The notes under the pieces are model-generated. The model made no database searches and had not been told where the DNA came from. It saw nothing but the letters and a program-made list of their open reading frames with translations. From assembly GCA_963665735.1 (NCBI GenBank), contig OY762444.1:1-64000 (forward strand): DNA of 64,000 nt, written 5' to 3'. Source of the stretch: CATOSK01 sp963665735 (GTDB lineage: Bacteria > Chloroflexota > Dehalococcoidia > Lucifugimonadales > UBA3495). Every line of letters begins with the position of its first letter. Positions within the stretch are counted from its first letter, which is position 1. This document shows positions 47,536 to 55,912 of the stretch, piece by piece. Both the position numbers and the translations under genes were made by a program.

Positions 47536-48723
47536 CTAAATTACCGCCCGCGCTGCCATGTCTTCGATGTCGGCGGCGGAGTACCCCAGGCCCTTCAGGA
47601 TTTCCCCGTTGTGTTCCCCCAGCAACGGCGGGTGCCGGAGCAGGCCGCCGGGGGTGGCCGAAAACTTCAACGGCAACCCGGTCTGCTTGATGGCGCCCAG
47701 CGTGGGATGGGGCATTTCCAGGTACATATCCCGTTCCGCTACCTGGGGGTCGGAAAAAACGTCCGCCAGGTCGTTAATCGGGCCGGCCGGCACGCTGACC
47801 GCTTGCAGGTCTTCCACCCACTGGGTCGAATCGGCGGACAGGAAGTATTCTTGCAGCAGGGGCGCCAGCTGGGAACGGTTGCGTACCCGGTCGCCGTTGG
47901 TGGCGTAGTCCGGGTTGTCTTTCAAGTCCTCCCGGCCAATGCCCTGGCAAAACCGTTCCCAAAGGCGTTCGGAACCGACGGCCACGTTGAAATACTTGCC
48001 GTCCCTGGCCATGAAAGCCTGGTAAGGCACCAGCGTGGGGTGGGCCTTGCCCAGCCGCTGCGGGGGAGCGTCGTTGGCGAAATAGTACCCGGCCTGGTAG
48101 GTCAGCCAGGCGATTTGAGCGTCCAACATCGCCACGTCAATATACTGGCCCTGGCTCGTCTCCGCCCGGTGGCGCAGCGCGGCCAGAATCGAGAATGCGG
48201 CCCACATCCCGGCGCCGATGTCGGTAACGGCTATGCCAATCTTTTCCGGTTCTCCGGCGGGGTCGCCGGTAATGCTCATCAACCCGCTGATTCCCTGCAT
48301 AATCTGGTCATAGGCCGGCCGCGTCCGGTAAGGCCCGGTCTGGCCGAAACCGGATATGGAGCAGTAAATTATGCCGGGATTGACCGACTTGACGGTTTCA
48401 TAGTCCAGCCCCAACCGTCCCATGACGCCCGGCGTAAAGTTTTCCACCACCACGTCCGACTCTTGGGCCAGTTTCAGGAAAATCTCCACGGCTTGCGGCT
48501 CTCTGAAGTTCAGCGTCAGGCTGCGCTTGTTGCGGTTGATGGACAGGAAGTAGGCGCTTTCCTCGCCGATGAAGGGCGGCCCCCAGGTGCGGGTGTCGTC
48601 GCCGCTGCCGGGCATTTCAATCTTGATAACGTCGGCCCCGTAGTCGCCCAGCATCAGGGTACAGAAGGGGCCGGCCAAGGCCCGGGTCAGGTCAAGTACG
48701 CGGACTCCTTGCAGCGCTGTCAT
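47536..48723 (-). CDS. CaiB/BaiF family CoA-transferase (class III)
   Basis: The 395-residue protein starts with VRVLDLTRALAGPFCTLMLGDYGADVIKIEMPGSGDDTR, the class III CoA-transferase hallmark. The catalytic Asp lies in the ISGFGQTGPYRTRPAYDQIMQG block. GLDYETVKSVNPGIIYCS and a C-terminal HPTLG..TGLPLKFSATP segment complete the family. It moves CoA between acyl groups; the acids are not deducible. I use ATG 48723 because GGGAGG lies upstream of it within a possible TTG-started extension of eight codons. Confidence 0.93.
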   Translation of the reverse strand: MTALQGVRVLDLTRALAGPFCTLMLGDYGADVIKIEMPGSGDDTRTWGPPFIGEESAYFLSINRNKRSLTLNFREPQAVEIFLKLAQESDVVVENFTPGVMGRLGLDYETVKSVNPGIIYCSISGFGQTGPYRTRPAYDQIMQGISGLMSITGDPAGEPEKIGIAVTDIGAGMWAAFSILAALRHRAETSQGQYIDVAMLDAQIAWLTYQAGYYFANDAPPQRLGKAHPTLVPYQAFMARDGKYFNVAVGSERLWERFCQGIGREDLKDNPDYATNGDRVRNRSQLAPLLQEYFLSADSTQWVEDLQAVSVPAGPINDLADVFSDPQVAERDMYLEMPHPTLGAIKQTGLPLKFSATPGGLLRHPPLLGEHNGEILKGLGYSAADIEDMAARAVI

Positions 48724-48824
48724 CTCGAAATCTCGCCTCCCTGCCAATGCGTCAATTGCCGGACGCGCAACATAATACCAGACCTTGCCCCTTCAATTCA
48801 TGCCTTAATCGCCTTGCCAGGTCA

Positions 48825-48854
48825 TTGCCGCCCCTTTTGCCGGAAAGGTATGAT
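48825..48854 (+). promoter_or_regulatory. Promoter of the lipoprotein gene
   Basis: TTGCCG (48825-48830) and TATGAT (48849-48854) are 18 bases apart, about 100 bases before the ATG at 48955. Confidence 0.5.
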
Positions 48855-48954
48855 GGAATGTAAGGCGGTTTCCAGCCAGCCCATTATCCCCATCGGCGAA
48901 TCTTGTCGGGAGCGGTTGAGGTCTCCGACGCCCCGGGATGGAGAGGTTGTAGGG

Positions 48955-49716
48955 ATGAATAAAATCAGGGTTTATGGTCCAGCGCGGTCTGCCAATTTTT
49001 TCCGGGTTGCGGCGACGGCGTTGTTAATGGGCCTGGCGGTGATGATGTGGGGTTGCGGGGGCGATTCCGGCCCGGCGGCCACCATGACTGACATGGACGC
49101 GGATGCCGGCGGCAACCCGTACATGGACTCCGGGGATAGTTCCTCTGCCAGCGGCCCGGACACGGATACCGGCATGGGCAGCAGCCCCGATATGGACTCC
49201 GGGGTTAGCTCCTCCGCCAGCGGCCCGGACACCGATTCCGGTTCGTCCGGCGGTATGGATACCGACGTGGTGAGCCGCGAAAACCCCGGCTTTCTGGGGG
49301 CGGCCTTTGATGAGCCTGCCAACTCCGCTTTGTTCGGGGCGGAGGCCCTTGACCTGGTGAACTGGACCGAGCCGCCGGCCATAGTTGACGCGGCGTTGGT
49401 GGGGGCCGGCGAACTTCAACAGGACGCTAACCTTTTCGCGCCGTCGGTGGGCGAAGGGGCGGCCTTCATGGTCTTTTACAAGGGCCACGAGGAACCGATG
49501 GTAGCATTGCTGCCCGACCTGGGCCCAATGATGATATGGGAAACCGACCACACCGTTGCGGAGATGGAGTACGAATTGGCGGGGACTGAATTCAGTTTCC
49601 GGGCCTATTCGCCGTTGTTCATGGATACCCCCGGTCCGGGCGAGTTGGAACTTCATACCTACGGTTTCGACGAAAAGGCTCAACCCGCCGTCCTGTCCAT
49701 CGTCGAGATAAATTAG
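48955..49716 (+). CDS. Putative lipoprotein with a Ser/Asp/Gly repeat linker
   Basis: The 253-residue product has an n-region (MNKIRVYGPARSANFFR), a hydrophobic h-region and MMWGCGGDSG, a lipobox-like end with Cys near residue 34. Residues 45-100 are low-complexity: a 17-residue unit M-D-S-G-(D/V)-S-S-S-A-S-G-P-D-T-D-(T/S)-G occurs twice, separated by a related stretch. The last 150 residues form an unrecognised, beta-rich-looking domain. A surface lipoprotein with a flexible linker is the best guess. The ATG at 48955 has GAGAGG upstream; the frame is open far upstream but overlaps the CoA-transferase antisense. Confidence 0.75.
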   Translation: MNKIRVYGPARSANFFRVAATALLMGLAVMMWGCGGDSGPAATMTDMDADAGGNPYMDSGDSSSASGPDTDTGMGSSPDMDSGVSSSASGPDTDSGSSGGMDTDVVSRENPGFLGAAFDEPANSALFGAEALDLVNWTEPPAIVDAALVGAGELQQDANLFAPSVGEGAAFMVFYKGHEEPMVALLPDLGPMMIWETDHTVAEMEYELAGTEFSFRAYSPLFMDTPGPGELELHTYGFDEKAQPAVLSIVEIN

Positions 49717-49799
49717 GGCTGCTGCACCAAGACCGCCCAATTGCGGTTGACCGGGCTAGCCTCGTATTCCCCTTTTGTGACTGTGCTCCGGCCGGGTTG

Positions 49800-49828
49800 G
49801 TAGGGGCGGGTTTCAAACCCGCCCCTAC
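49800..49828. terminator. Palindrome GTAGGGGCGGGTTTCAAACC... after the lipoprotein gene
   Basis: Identical in sequence to 31606-31634. It separates the lipoprotein gene from selA, which has its own promoter. Confidence 0.55.
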
Positions 49829-49897
49829 TGCCCCAGTGAATCCCGTTCTGCTGAAGGAAATGGCCCTGACGCAATTGCGCTATCCCGACAACTACTC

Positions 49898-49925
49898 TTG
49901 GCCTCAACCGCCGTCGTGGTACAAT
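49898..49925 (+). promoter_or_regulatory. Extended -10 promoter of selA
   Basis: TGG-TACAAT (49917-49925) is an extended -10 element, with TTGGCC (49898-49903) 16 bases upstream. The ATG is at 49969. Confidence 0.6.
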
Positions 49926-49968
49926 TGCCCCAACGTCCGGCGAATCCGATTCCGGCGGAGGAGGGCCA

Positions 49969-51333
49969 ATGCAGTTCCGCAACCTGCCCAGCGTTGACGC
50001 CGTATTGGCCCAGCCCGAAGTGGCCGAATTGCTGGCCGTTTACCGGCGGGATTGGGTGGTGGGTCTGGCCCGGCAGGAACTGGCCGCCGCCCGTCGGCAC
50101 GTGGCCGACGGCCAGGAAGCCCCATCGGTGGAGACCGTCGCGTCCGCGGTGGTATCCGCCCTGAACGAAATGCTGGCCCCGGCCCCGCAGCGGGTCATCA
50201 ACGCCACCGGCGTCGTGATTCACACCAACCTGGGCCGCGCGCCCCTCAGCGCGGCGGCGACAAAAGCGGCGGTACTGGCCTCCCAGGGCTATTCCGACCT
50301 GGAACTTGACGTAACCACCGGGCGGCGCGGTTCCCGGCAGGCCCATCTGCAAGCCCTGGTGCGGGAACTGACCGGCGCGGAGGCCGCCCTGGTGGTCAAC
50401 AACAACGCCTCCGCAGTGCTGTTAGGATTGTCCGCCCTGGCGTCCGGGAAAGAAGTCATCGTTTCCCGCGCCGAGGCCATCGAGATTGGCGGGGGTTTCC
50501 GCATCCCCGACGTTCTGCGCCAGAGCGGGGCAACGCTGGTTGACGTTGGCACCACCAACCGCACCTACGTCCGGGATTACGACGACGCCGTTACCGACAA
50601 TACCGGGGCCTTCGTCAAGGCCCACGCCAGCAACTTCCGGGTCGAGGGTTTTACCGCCGTCGTTTCCTCGGAGGAACTGGTCGAAGTGGGCCGTCGCTGC
50701 AATGTTCCGGTGCTGAACGATGTCGGGAGCGGGTGCCTGCTGAATACCGAGGATTACGGCTTGGCCCACGAACCCACGCCCCAGGAAAGCGTGGCCGCCG
50801 GCGTGGGGTTGACCTTCTTTTCCGGCGACAAGCTGCTGGGCGGCCCCCAGGCCGGCATCATAGTGGGCCAACGGGAACTGGTGCAGCGGTTGGAACGCCA
50901 TCCCTTGGCTCGCGCCGTCCGCATAGACAAATTCAGCCTGGCCGGCCTGACCGCCACCCTGGTTCACTACCTCAAAGGGGAGGCGGAGACGGAAATTCCC
51001 GTTTGGCGCATGATTTCCGCGTCGCCCGAATCGCTGAAAAAGCGCGCCCATGCCTGGCTTTCCCGGCTGGAGGCCCCGGCCTCGGTGGTGGCCGCCCGCT
51101 CCGCCATTGGCGGGGGTAGTCTCCCCGGCGAGACGCTGCCCACCTTTGCCCTGGCCCTGTCTTGCGAAGATACGCCAGGCGGAGCCGAGGAAGTGATGCG
51201 CCGGCTCCGTTCCCACTCGCCCCCGGTCATCGCCCGCATTGAAGCTGACCGGGCGCTGCTTGACCCCCGGACAGTGCTGCCGGAAGACGAAAATGACCTG
51301 CTGGCCGGCCTGTCCGCCGCCGTCAGCCGGTAG
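49969..51333 (+). CDS. selA: L-seryl-tRNA(Sec) selenium transferase SelA
   Basis: SelA converts seryl-tRNA(Sec) to selenocysteyl-tRNA(Sec) using selenophosphate and PLP. The 454-residue protein has the full family pattern: LPSVDAVLAQPEV start, RVINATGVVIHTNLGRAPLS (residues about 78-97), YSDLELDVTTGRRGSR, AALVVNNNASAVLL, GVGLTFFSGDKLLGGPQAGI with the PLP-binding Lys, and the C-terminal PVIARIEADRALLDPRTV. GGAGGAGG precedes the ATG. selB and selD are not in this window. Its presence supports reading the in-frame TGA at 14434-14436 as selenocysteine. Confidence 0.97.
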   Translation: MQFRNLPSVDAVLAQPEVAELLAVYRRDWVVGLARQELAAARRHVADGQEAPSVETVASAVVSALNEMLAPAPQRVINATGVVIHTNLGRAPLSAAATKAAVLASQGYSDLELDVTTGRRGSRQAHLQALVRELTGAEAALVVNNNASAVLLGLSALASGKEVIVSRAEAIEIGGGFRIPDVLRQSGATLVDVGTTNRTYVRDYDDAVTDNTGAFVKAHASNFRVEGFTAVVSSEELVEVGRRCNVPVLNDVGSGCLLNTEDYGLAHEPTPQESVAAGVGLTFFSGDKLLGGPQAGIIVGQRELVQRLERHPLARAVRIDKFSLAGLTATLVHYLKGEAETEIPVWRMISASPESLKKRAHAWLSRLEAPASVVAARSAIGGGSLPGETLPTFALALSCEDTPGGAEEVMRRLRSHSPPVIARIEADRALLDPRTVLPEDENDLLAGLSAAVSR

Positions 51334-51386
51334 CCCATGACTGCAATGTCGCCGATGGCTGACGCCAAACCGGGGAGTAAACGCGA

Positions 51387-52142
51387 ATGACGGACTTTTT
51401 GCTGGTGCACTCCCTGGGCCAAGGGGCATGGTGTTGGGGCAAAGTGTGGGGGTTGATGACTTCCCCGGAAGAACACCCGCCCCGGCTCTACGCCCATCGC
51501 AAGGTAGGCAAGGTTTTCCCGCTGGACTTGCCCGGCCACGGCGCAGACCTGGCCGGGGACACTTCCGCCGTATCCGTGGATGAGTGCGTACAGGCGATTG
51601 TGGGGAGTTGCGAACGCCAGAACCTGCGAGACCTGGTTGTGGTGGCTCATGGCTTGGCCGCTCCCCTGGCGTTGCAAGCCGTCCCCGAACTGCCGTCGCC
51701 GCCCAAGAGGGTGGTGTTGATGGGAGGCGTCGTCCCCGCCGCCAGCAAGTCCGTTATTTCTGAACTGTCCGGCGGCTGTCGGGGTTGGTTCCGCGCCGCT
51801 GGCTTGATGTCGCGGGCCTTGGGCAAGGAACTGGCCGTTCCCAGTCGTTACGTCTCCCGGAATTTCTGCAACGGCATGGACACTATGGAAATCGTGCAAT
51901 CCCTGGGATTTTTCGGGCCGCTGCCCACCCAGGTCATGCGGGCGCCGTTCAATTTGCAAGAGGACTTGTCCTGCCCGGTATCCTACGTCGTCCTGACCGA
52001 TGACCGGCTGTTTTCCCCGGCCCGGCAGCGGCGCATGGCTGCCCGTATCGCCGGGGCCGAGTTGGTGGAACTTCCGACGTGCCACCAAGCGCCGCTGGCC
52101 AACCCGCCGGCTGTGGCCGACCTGCTCCAAAGCTACGCCTGA
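51387..52142 (+). CDS. Alpha/beta hydrolase of the esterase/hydroxynitrile-lyase-like group, nucleophile replaced
   Basis: The 251-residue protein has the small alpha/beta hydrolase plan: LLVHSLGQGAWCWGKVW at the start, LDLPGHGAD (cap-side motif) and a central VVVAHGLAAPLALQAV. The last should be G-H-S-x-G with a nucleophile Ser; here it is H88-Gly89 (GGC at 51651-51653), so the nucleophile is missing. The acid (LTDDRLF) and His (TCHQAP) are present. It may be non-catalytic or lyase-like. Starts 53 bases after selA, perhaps in its transcript. Confidence 0.8.
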   Translation: MTDFLLVHSLGQGAWCWGKVWGLMTSPEEHPPRLYAHRKVGKVFPLDLPGHGADLAGDTSAVSVDECVQAIVGSCERQNLRDLVVVAHGLAAPLALQAVPELPSPPKRVVLMGGVVPAASKSVISELSGGCRGWFRAAGLMSRALGKELAVPSRYVSRNFCNGMDTMEIVQSLGFFGPLPTQVMRAPFNLQEDLSCPVSYVVLTDDRLFSPARQRRMAARIAGAELVELPTCHQAPLANPPAVADLLQSYA

Positions 52143-52168
52143 CCCGCTCCGACGCTGGCAACCTCCTG

Positions 52169-52177
52169 TGCTACACT
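52169..52177 (+). promoter_or_regulatory. Extended -10 promoter of the EndoQ-like gene
   Basis: TGC-TACACT, with the predicted start point falling at or next to the ATG (52184). No Shine-Dalgarno is seen, so a leaderless transcript is likely (inference). Confidence 0.5.
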
Positions 52178-52183
52178 GGCGCC

Positions 52184-53464
52184 ATGTCCTACGTCGCTGA
52201 CCTCCACCTTCATTCCGCATACGCCTACGCTACCAGCAAGGCCCTGACCCTCCCCAACCTGGCAAAATGGGCCAAGCTGAAAGGGATAGACCTGCTGGCC
52301 TCCGCCGACTTCACTCATCCCCGCTGGTTCCGGGAACTGTCGGAAAACTTGACCCCGGAAGGCAACGGCTTGTACCGCTATGACGGCGTGCATTTCGTCT
52401 TGGGCACCGAGGTCAGTTGCGTTTACTCCCAGGGCGGACGGGGCCGCCGCGTCCACATCCTGGTGTTCGCCCCCGACTTGTCCACCGTGGCGGAACTCAA
52501 CCTGGCCCTCGCCTCCCACGGCAACCTGGACTCCGACGGGCGGCCCACCCTCAGCCTTTCCGTCCGCGACTTGACCGACCTGGTCTTGCAAACCGACCCC
52601 CGTTGCATCGTCGTGCCGGCCCACGCCTGGACTCCCTGGTACGGCGTCTTTGGTTCCAAGTCCGGGTTTGACAGCCTGGAAGAGTGTTTTCAAGACCTGA
52701 CCCCGGCCATTCCCGCCGTTGAGACCGGCCTTTCCAGCGACCCGGCGATGAACTGGGGCGTCCCCGACCTGGCCGGCAAGACCATCGTTTCCTTTTCCGA
52801 CGCCCATTCCCTGCCCAAGCTGGCCCGGGAGTTGACCGTCTTTGACGGCCCGTTGACCTACCAGGGATTGACCGATGCCCTTTTCCAGAACCGGGTGGCC
52901 TACACCGTGGAGTTTTACCCGGAAGAAGGCAAGTACCACTACGACGGCCACCGGAAATGCGGTGTTTGCCAGCCCCCGGAAGCCAGCCTGGAACGGCGCG
53001 GGTTTTGTCCCGTATGCCGCCGGCCGTTGACCTTGGGCGTGCTGCACCGCACCCGTTCCCTTTCCACCACCACGGCGGACGACTCCCGCGGCCCGGACGG
53101 GTTTATCCACTCCCACGACGGCAGACCGCCCTTTACCCGGCTGGTGCCCCTCCAGGAAATTATCGCCCAAGTCCGCGGTCTCGGCTTGGCAACCAAAGGG
53201 GTAACCAACGCGTACTTCGACGTAGTGAACCAACTGGGCAGCGAACTCCAGGCGCTGCTTCACGCCTCAGCCGACGACTTGACCGTCGCCGCCGGGGAAC
53301 CGTTGGCCCGCGCTGTCCTGCAAGCCCGCCGCGGCGAAGTGGAGGTAAGTCCCGGCTATGACGGGGTTTTCGGCACGGTTTCCTTGCCTCGCGGCCCTAT
53401 TGATTCGCCGGAATCATCCAGCCTGACGGGTTCGGTGTCCCAACTGACCCTTGGGTTGGATTGA
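52184..53464 (+). CDS. PHP-domain protein of the endonuclease Q (EndoQ) family
   Basis: The 426-residue protein begins with a PHP metal site: DLHLHSAYAYATSKALTLPNLAKWAKLKGIDLLASADFTHP. More ligands are in GTEVSCVYSQGGRGRRVHILVF, PAHAWTPWYGVFGSKSGFDSLEECF and FSDAHSLPKLARE. A CxxC zinc finger pair (CGVCQ..CPVCRRPL, about residues 262-289) follows. This order is that of EndoQ, which cuts DNA 5' to deaminated bases and abasic sites; EndoQ is mostly archaeal with scattered bacterial homologues. It is between the hydrolase and GNAT genes. ATG 52184 fits the PHP start. Confidence 0.88.
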   Translation: MSYVADLHLHSAYAYATSKALTLPNLAKWAKLKGIDLLASADFTHPRWFRELSENLTPEGNGLYRYDGVHFVLGTEVSCVYSQGGRGRRVHILVFAPDLSTVAELNLALASHGNLDSDGRPTLSLSVRDLTDLVLQTDPRCIVVPAHAWTPWYGVFGSKSGFDSLEECFQDLTPAIPAVETGLSSDPAMNWGVPDLAGKTIVSFSDAHSLPKLARELTVFDGPLTYQGLTDALFQNRVAYTVEFYPEEGKYHYDGHRKCGVCQPPEASLERRGFCPVCRRPLTLGVLHRTRSLSTTTADDSRGPDGFIHSHDGRPPFTRLVPLQEIIAQVRGLGLATKGVTNAYFDVVNQLGSELQALLHASADDLTVAAGEPLARAVLQARRGEVEVSPGYDGVFGTVSLPRGPIDSPESSSLTGSVSQLTLGLD

Positions 53465-53539
53465 CATAACCCCGCCGACAGATCGGCGTTATCCCGGTGG
53501 AGGCGGGTACAACCGCAAGACGCCCCCTCCGGTTGCCTG

Positions 53540-53548
53540 TGCTACAAT
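53540..53548 (+). promoter_or_regulatory. Extended -10 promoter of the RimI-like gene
   Basis: TGC-TACAAT, 32 bases before the ATG at 53580. No good -35, as expected for an extended -10. A CCCCAAACCGGGG hairpin sits in the leader. Confidence 0.55.
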
Positions 53549-53579
53549 TGGCGGAAATCCCCAAACCGGGGTTAAGCTC

Positions 53580-54233
53580 ATGGACGTTGCCCTGCGCCGG
53601 TTGCAGTCCCAGGATATTGACCAGGTGATTGAGATAGAGCGGGAAGCCTTCTCCCCCCTCTGGGTTCGCACCCCCTTCAAGCGGGAACTGAATAACCGAT
53701 ATGCCCGTTACCTGGTGGCTTACTTCCCGGACGCCGAAGGGGAAGATTCCGCCCCGGAGCCGGAACCGGCGGCCCCGCCCGACCCGTCCCTGTGGGGCAA
53801 AGTCGTCAAGACCGTGCAGGGTGTGGTCAAGCGGGACGGCGACGCCAAAGCCCCGTCCTCGGATATGGCCGGCTACGTGGGCATCTGGTTTCAGGGCAAC
53901 GAAGCCCACATCACCGAAATCGCCGTCCGGGAGTCCCTGCGCGGCAACGGCATCGGCGAACTGCTGCTTATCGGTTCGGTGCGGGCCGCCATTGAGCGCG
54001 GTTCATCCGTCGTCACCCTGGAAGTCCGGGTATCCAATTTCGTCGCTCAACGGCTGTACGAAAAATACGGTTTCAAGACCGCCGGAATCCGCAAAGGCTA
54101 CTACACCGACAACCGGGAAGACGCCCTGATAATGACCACCAGCCCCATCCACTCCGCCAACTACCGCAGCTCTTTCGACGAACTGCAACGCAAGTACCTG
54201 GCCCGCTGGGGGCCAATCAACATTGATGACTAG
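53580..54233 (+). CDS. rimI: RimI-like GNAT acetyltransferase with an internal insertion
   Basis: The 217-residue protein shares the RimI frame: VALRRLQSQDIDQVIEIEREAFSPLW at the start, HITEIAVRESLRGNGIGELLLIGSVRAAIERG (R-G-x-G-I-G acetyl-CoA loop) and VRVSNFVAQRLYEKYGFKTAGIRKGYYTDNREDALIM at the end. Between strands beta3 and beta4 (residues about 50-95) there is an added acidic/proline-rich stretch (PEPEPAAPPDP) and a basic helix, absent from ordinary RimI of about 150 residues. RimI acetylates ribosomal protein S18. The ATG at 53580 is used; the frame is open upstream. Confidence 0.85.
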   Translation: MDVALRRLQSQDIDQVIEIEREAFSPLWVRTPFKRELNNRYARYLVAYFPDAEGEDSAPEPEPAAPPDPSLWGKVVKTVQGVVKRDGDAKAPSSDMAGYVGIWFQGNEAHITEIAVRESLRGNGIGELLLIGSVRAAIERGSSVVTLEVRVSNFVAQRLYEKYGFKTAGIRKGYYTDNREDALIMTTSPIHSANYRSSFDELQRKYLARWGPINIDD

Positions 54234-54267
54234 GCGCCGGCCAGACCCCGGCGGTTGCGTGGGCTTG

Positions 54268-54296
54268 TTGACCCGCCCTATCCCCCTTGATAGAAT
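54268..54296 (+). promoter_or_regulatory. Promoter of coaE
   Basis: TTGACC (54268-54273) and TAGAAT (54291-54296) are exactly 17 bases apart, with a predicted start near 54303 and a 24-base leader. Confidence 0.7.
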
Positions 54297-54326
54297 GGGC
54301 CAGGCGTCCACACCACGGGGTAGCGT

Positions 54327-54926
54327 ATGATTGTCATTGGCCTGACGGGCGGCATCGCCACCGGCAAGAGCGAAGTAGCCCGCATCCTTCGGGAACTGGG
54401 CGCGGTCATCATAGACGCCGACCAGGTGGGCCACCAAGCCTATACTCCCCACACGGAAACCTGGGAAGAAGTAGTCAAGACTTTCGGGGAAGAAATTCTG
54501 GACCCCGACGGCGCGATTAACCGCAGAAAGCTGGGAACCATCGTTTTTTCCGACTCCAACCGCCTGGAACAACTCAACCGCATCATGCACCCTCGCATGG
54601 CCGGCATGGTTTCCCGCCGGATTGAAGACCTGCGGGAGGAAGACCCCGCGGCCGTGGTGGTGGAAGCGGCGGTTTTGTTTGAGGCCGGTTGGGAGTCGCT
54701 GGTTGACGAAGTATGGACTACGGAAACCCCCGTCCCGGCTGCGGTGGAACGGCTCAAAACCCGCAACGGCATGGCCGAAGAGGACGCCAGGAACCGCATC
54801 AACTCCCAAATGTCCGCCCAGGAACGGGCCGCCCGTTCCCAGGTGGTAGTGGACAATTCCGGCGACCTGGCGCAACTGGAAACCCTGGTCAAGTCCCTGT
54901 GGGATAATCGGGTGGCCGGGGCCTGA
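54327..54926 (+). CDS. coaE: Dephospho-CoA kinase
   Basis: The 199-residue protein is a clear CoaE: Walker A GLTGGIATGKSEVARIL at residues 5-21, IDADQVGHQAYTP, the LNRIMHPRMAGMV loop and VVVEAAVLFEAGWESLVDEVW. It adds the 3'-phosphate in the last step of CoA synthesis. The C-terminal RSQVVVDNSGDLAQLE is as expected. GGGGTAGCGT precedes the ATG. Confidence 0.96.
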   Translation: MIVIGLTGGIATGKSEVARILRELGAVIIDADQVGHQAYTPHTETWEEVVKTFGEEILDPDGAINRRKLGTIVFSDSNRLEQLNRIMHPRMAGMVSRRIEDLREEDPAAVVVEAAVLFEAGWESLVDEVWTTETPVPAAVERLKTRNGMAEEDARNRINSQMSAQERAARSQVVVDNSGDLAQLETLVKSLWDNRVAGA

Positions 54927-55007
54927 ACCAATCAACGGGGAGCGCGGCCCGGCGTCTAAACCCGCTGCGTCGCCCCACGGCTCAATAAAGAAAGTTGGTA
55001 CGAAGTA

Positions 55008-55904
55008 ATGGTAGAAGCGGCTGAACCCCAGTTCAAGGAATACGCCATCGAAGAGTTTTTGGTTCGCAGCGAACCCTACTACCGTCCCGTCGGCGACGAG
55101 ATGGAAATGTTTGAGGCCGCTTACCAGCAGCACATCCCGGTCTTGCTCAAAGGCCCCACCGGCTGCGGCAAGACCCGGTTCGTCGAGTATATGGCTTGGA
55201 AACTGGGCCGTCCCTTGACCGTGGTCAAGAGCAATCGGGAAGCCCAACCGATGGAGGAAGGCGAAGTCCGCGTTCCCCTGGTAACTATCGCCTGCCACGA
55301 AGACCTGACCGCCAGCGACCTGGTGGGCCGCTACCTGCTGGACTCGGAAGGCACCCGCTGGATTGACGGCCCCATGACCCGCGCCGTCAAGGCCGGCGCC
55401 ATTCTGTACCTGGACGAAGTGGTTGAGGCCCGCAAGGATACCACCGTTCTTATCCACCCCCTGACCGACCACCGCCGCATTCTGCCCGTGGAAAAGACCG
55501 GCTCCATCATCGAGGCTGACGACCGTTTCCTGCTCTGCATCTCCTACAACCCTCATTACCAAAGCGCCTTGAAAGACCTGAAGCACAGCACCCGCCAGCG
55601 TTTCATTTCTATGGAGTTCGACTACCCGCCGGCCGACGTGGAAGCCGAAATCGTCCAACGGGAAAGCGGCTGCACCACCGAGCAGGCCGTCGCCCTGTCC
55701 AAGCTCGGCGAAAAAGTCCGCAACCTGCGGGAACACGGCTTGGGCGAAGGGGCCAGCACCCGCCTGCTCATTTACGCCGGCCGTCTGATGACCGAAGGAA
55801 TCCCGGCCCGCCGCGCCTGCCAGGTGGCTATCGTCTGGACGCTGACCGACGAACTCGAGCTCCAACGGAGCATCGAGGAGGTCGTGTCCTCCATTTTTGA
55901 ATAG
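55008..55904 (+). CDS. MoxR/CbbQ-type AAA+ ATPase
   Basis: The 298-residue AAA+ protein has Walker A GPTGCGKTRFVEYMAWKLGRP (residues about 48-68), ACHEDLTASDLVGRYLLDS, Walker B AILYLDEVVEA, and the sensor region ISYNPHYQSALKDLKHSTRQRF. These are the CbbQ/NirQ/NorQ subgroup features. Such ATPases work with VWA proteins (CbbO/NorD) to activate a metalloenzyme or insert a metal. The VWA partner is two genes downstream, with a NUDIX hydrolase between. The client enzyme is not in the window. Confidence 0.93.
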   Translation: MVEAAEPQFKEYAIEEFLVRSEPYYRPVGDEMEMFEAAYQQHIPVLLKGPTGCGKTRFVEYMAWKLGRPLTVVKSNREAQPMEEGEVRVPLVTIACHEDLTASDLVGRYLLDSEGTRWIDGPMTRAVKAGAILYLDEVVEARKDTTVLIHPLTDHRRILPVEKTGSIIEADDRFLLCISYNPHYQSALKDLKHSTRQRFISMEFDYPPADVEAEIVQRESGCTTEQAVALSKLGEKVRNLREHGLGEGASTRLLIYAGRLMTEGIPARRACQVAIVWTLTDELELQRSIEEVVSSIFE

Positions 55905-55912
55905 AGGTTTCG

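Noticed and set aside
47128..48954. Long open frame running into the lipoprotein gene from upstream
   Set aside because: It overlaps the tag and CoA-transferase genes in antisense; the lipoprotein has its own promoter, ribosome binding site, ATG and lipobox at 48955.
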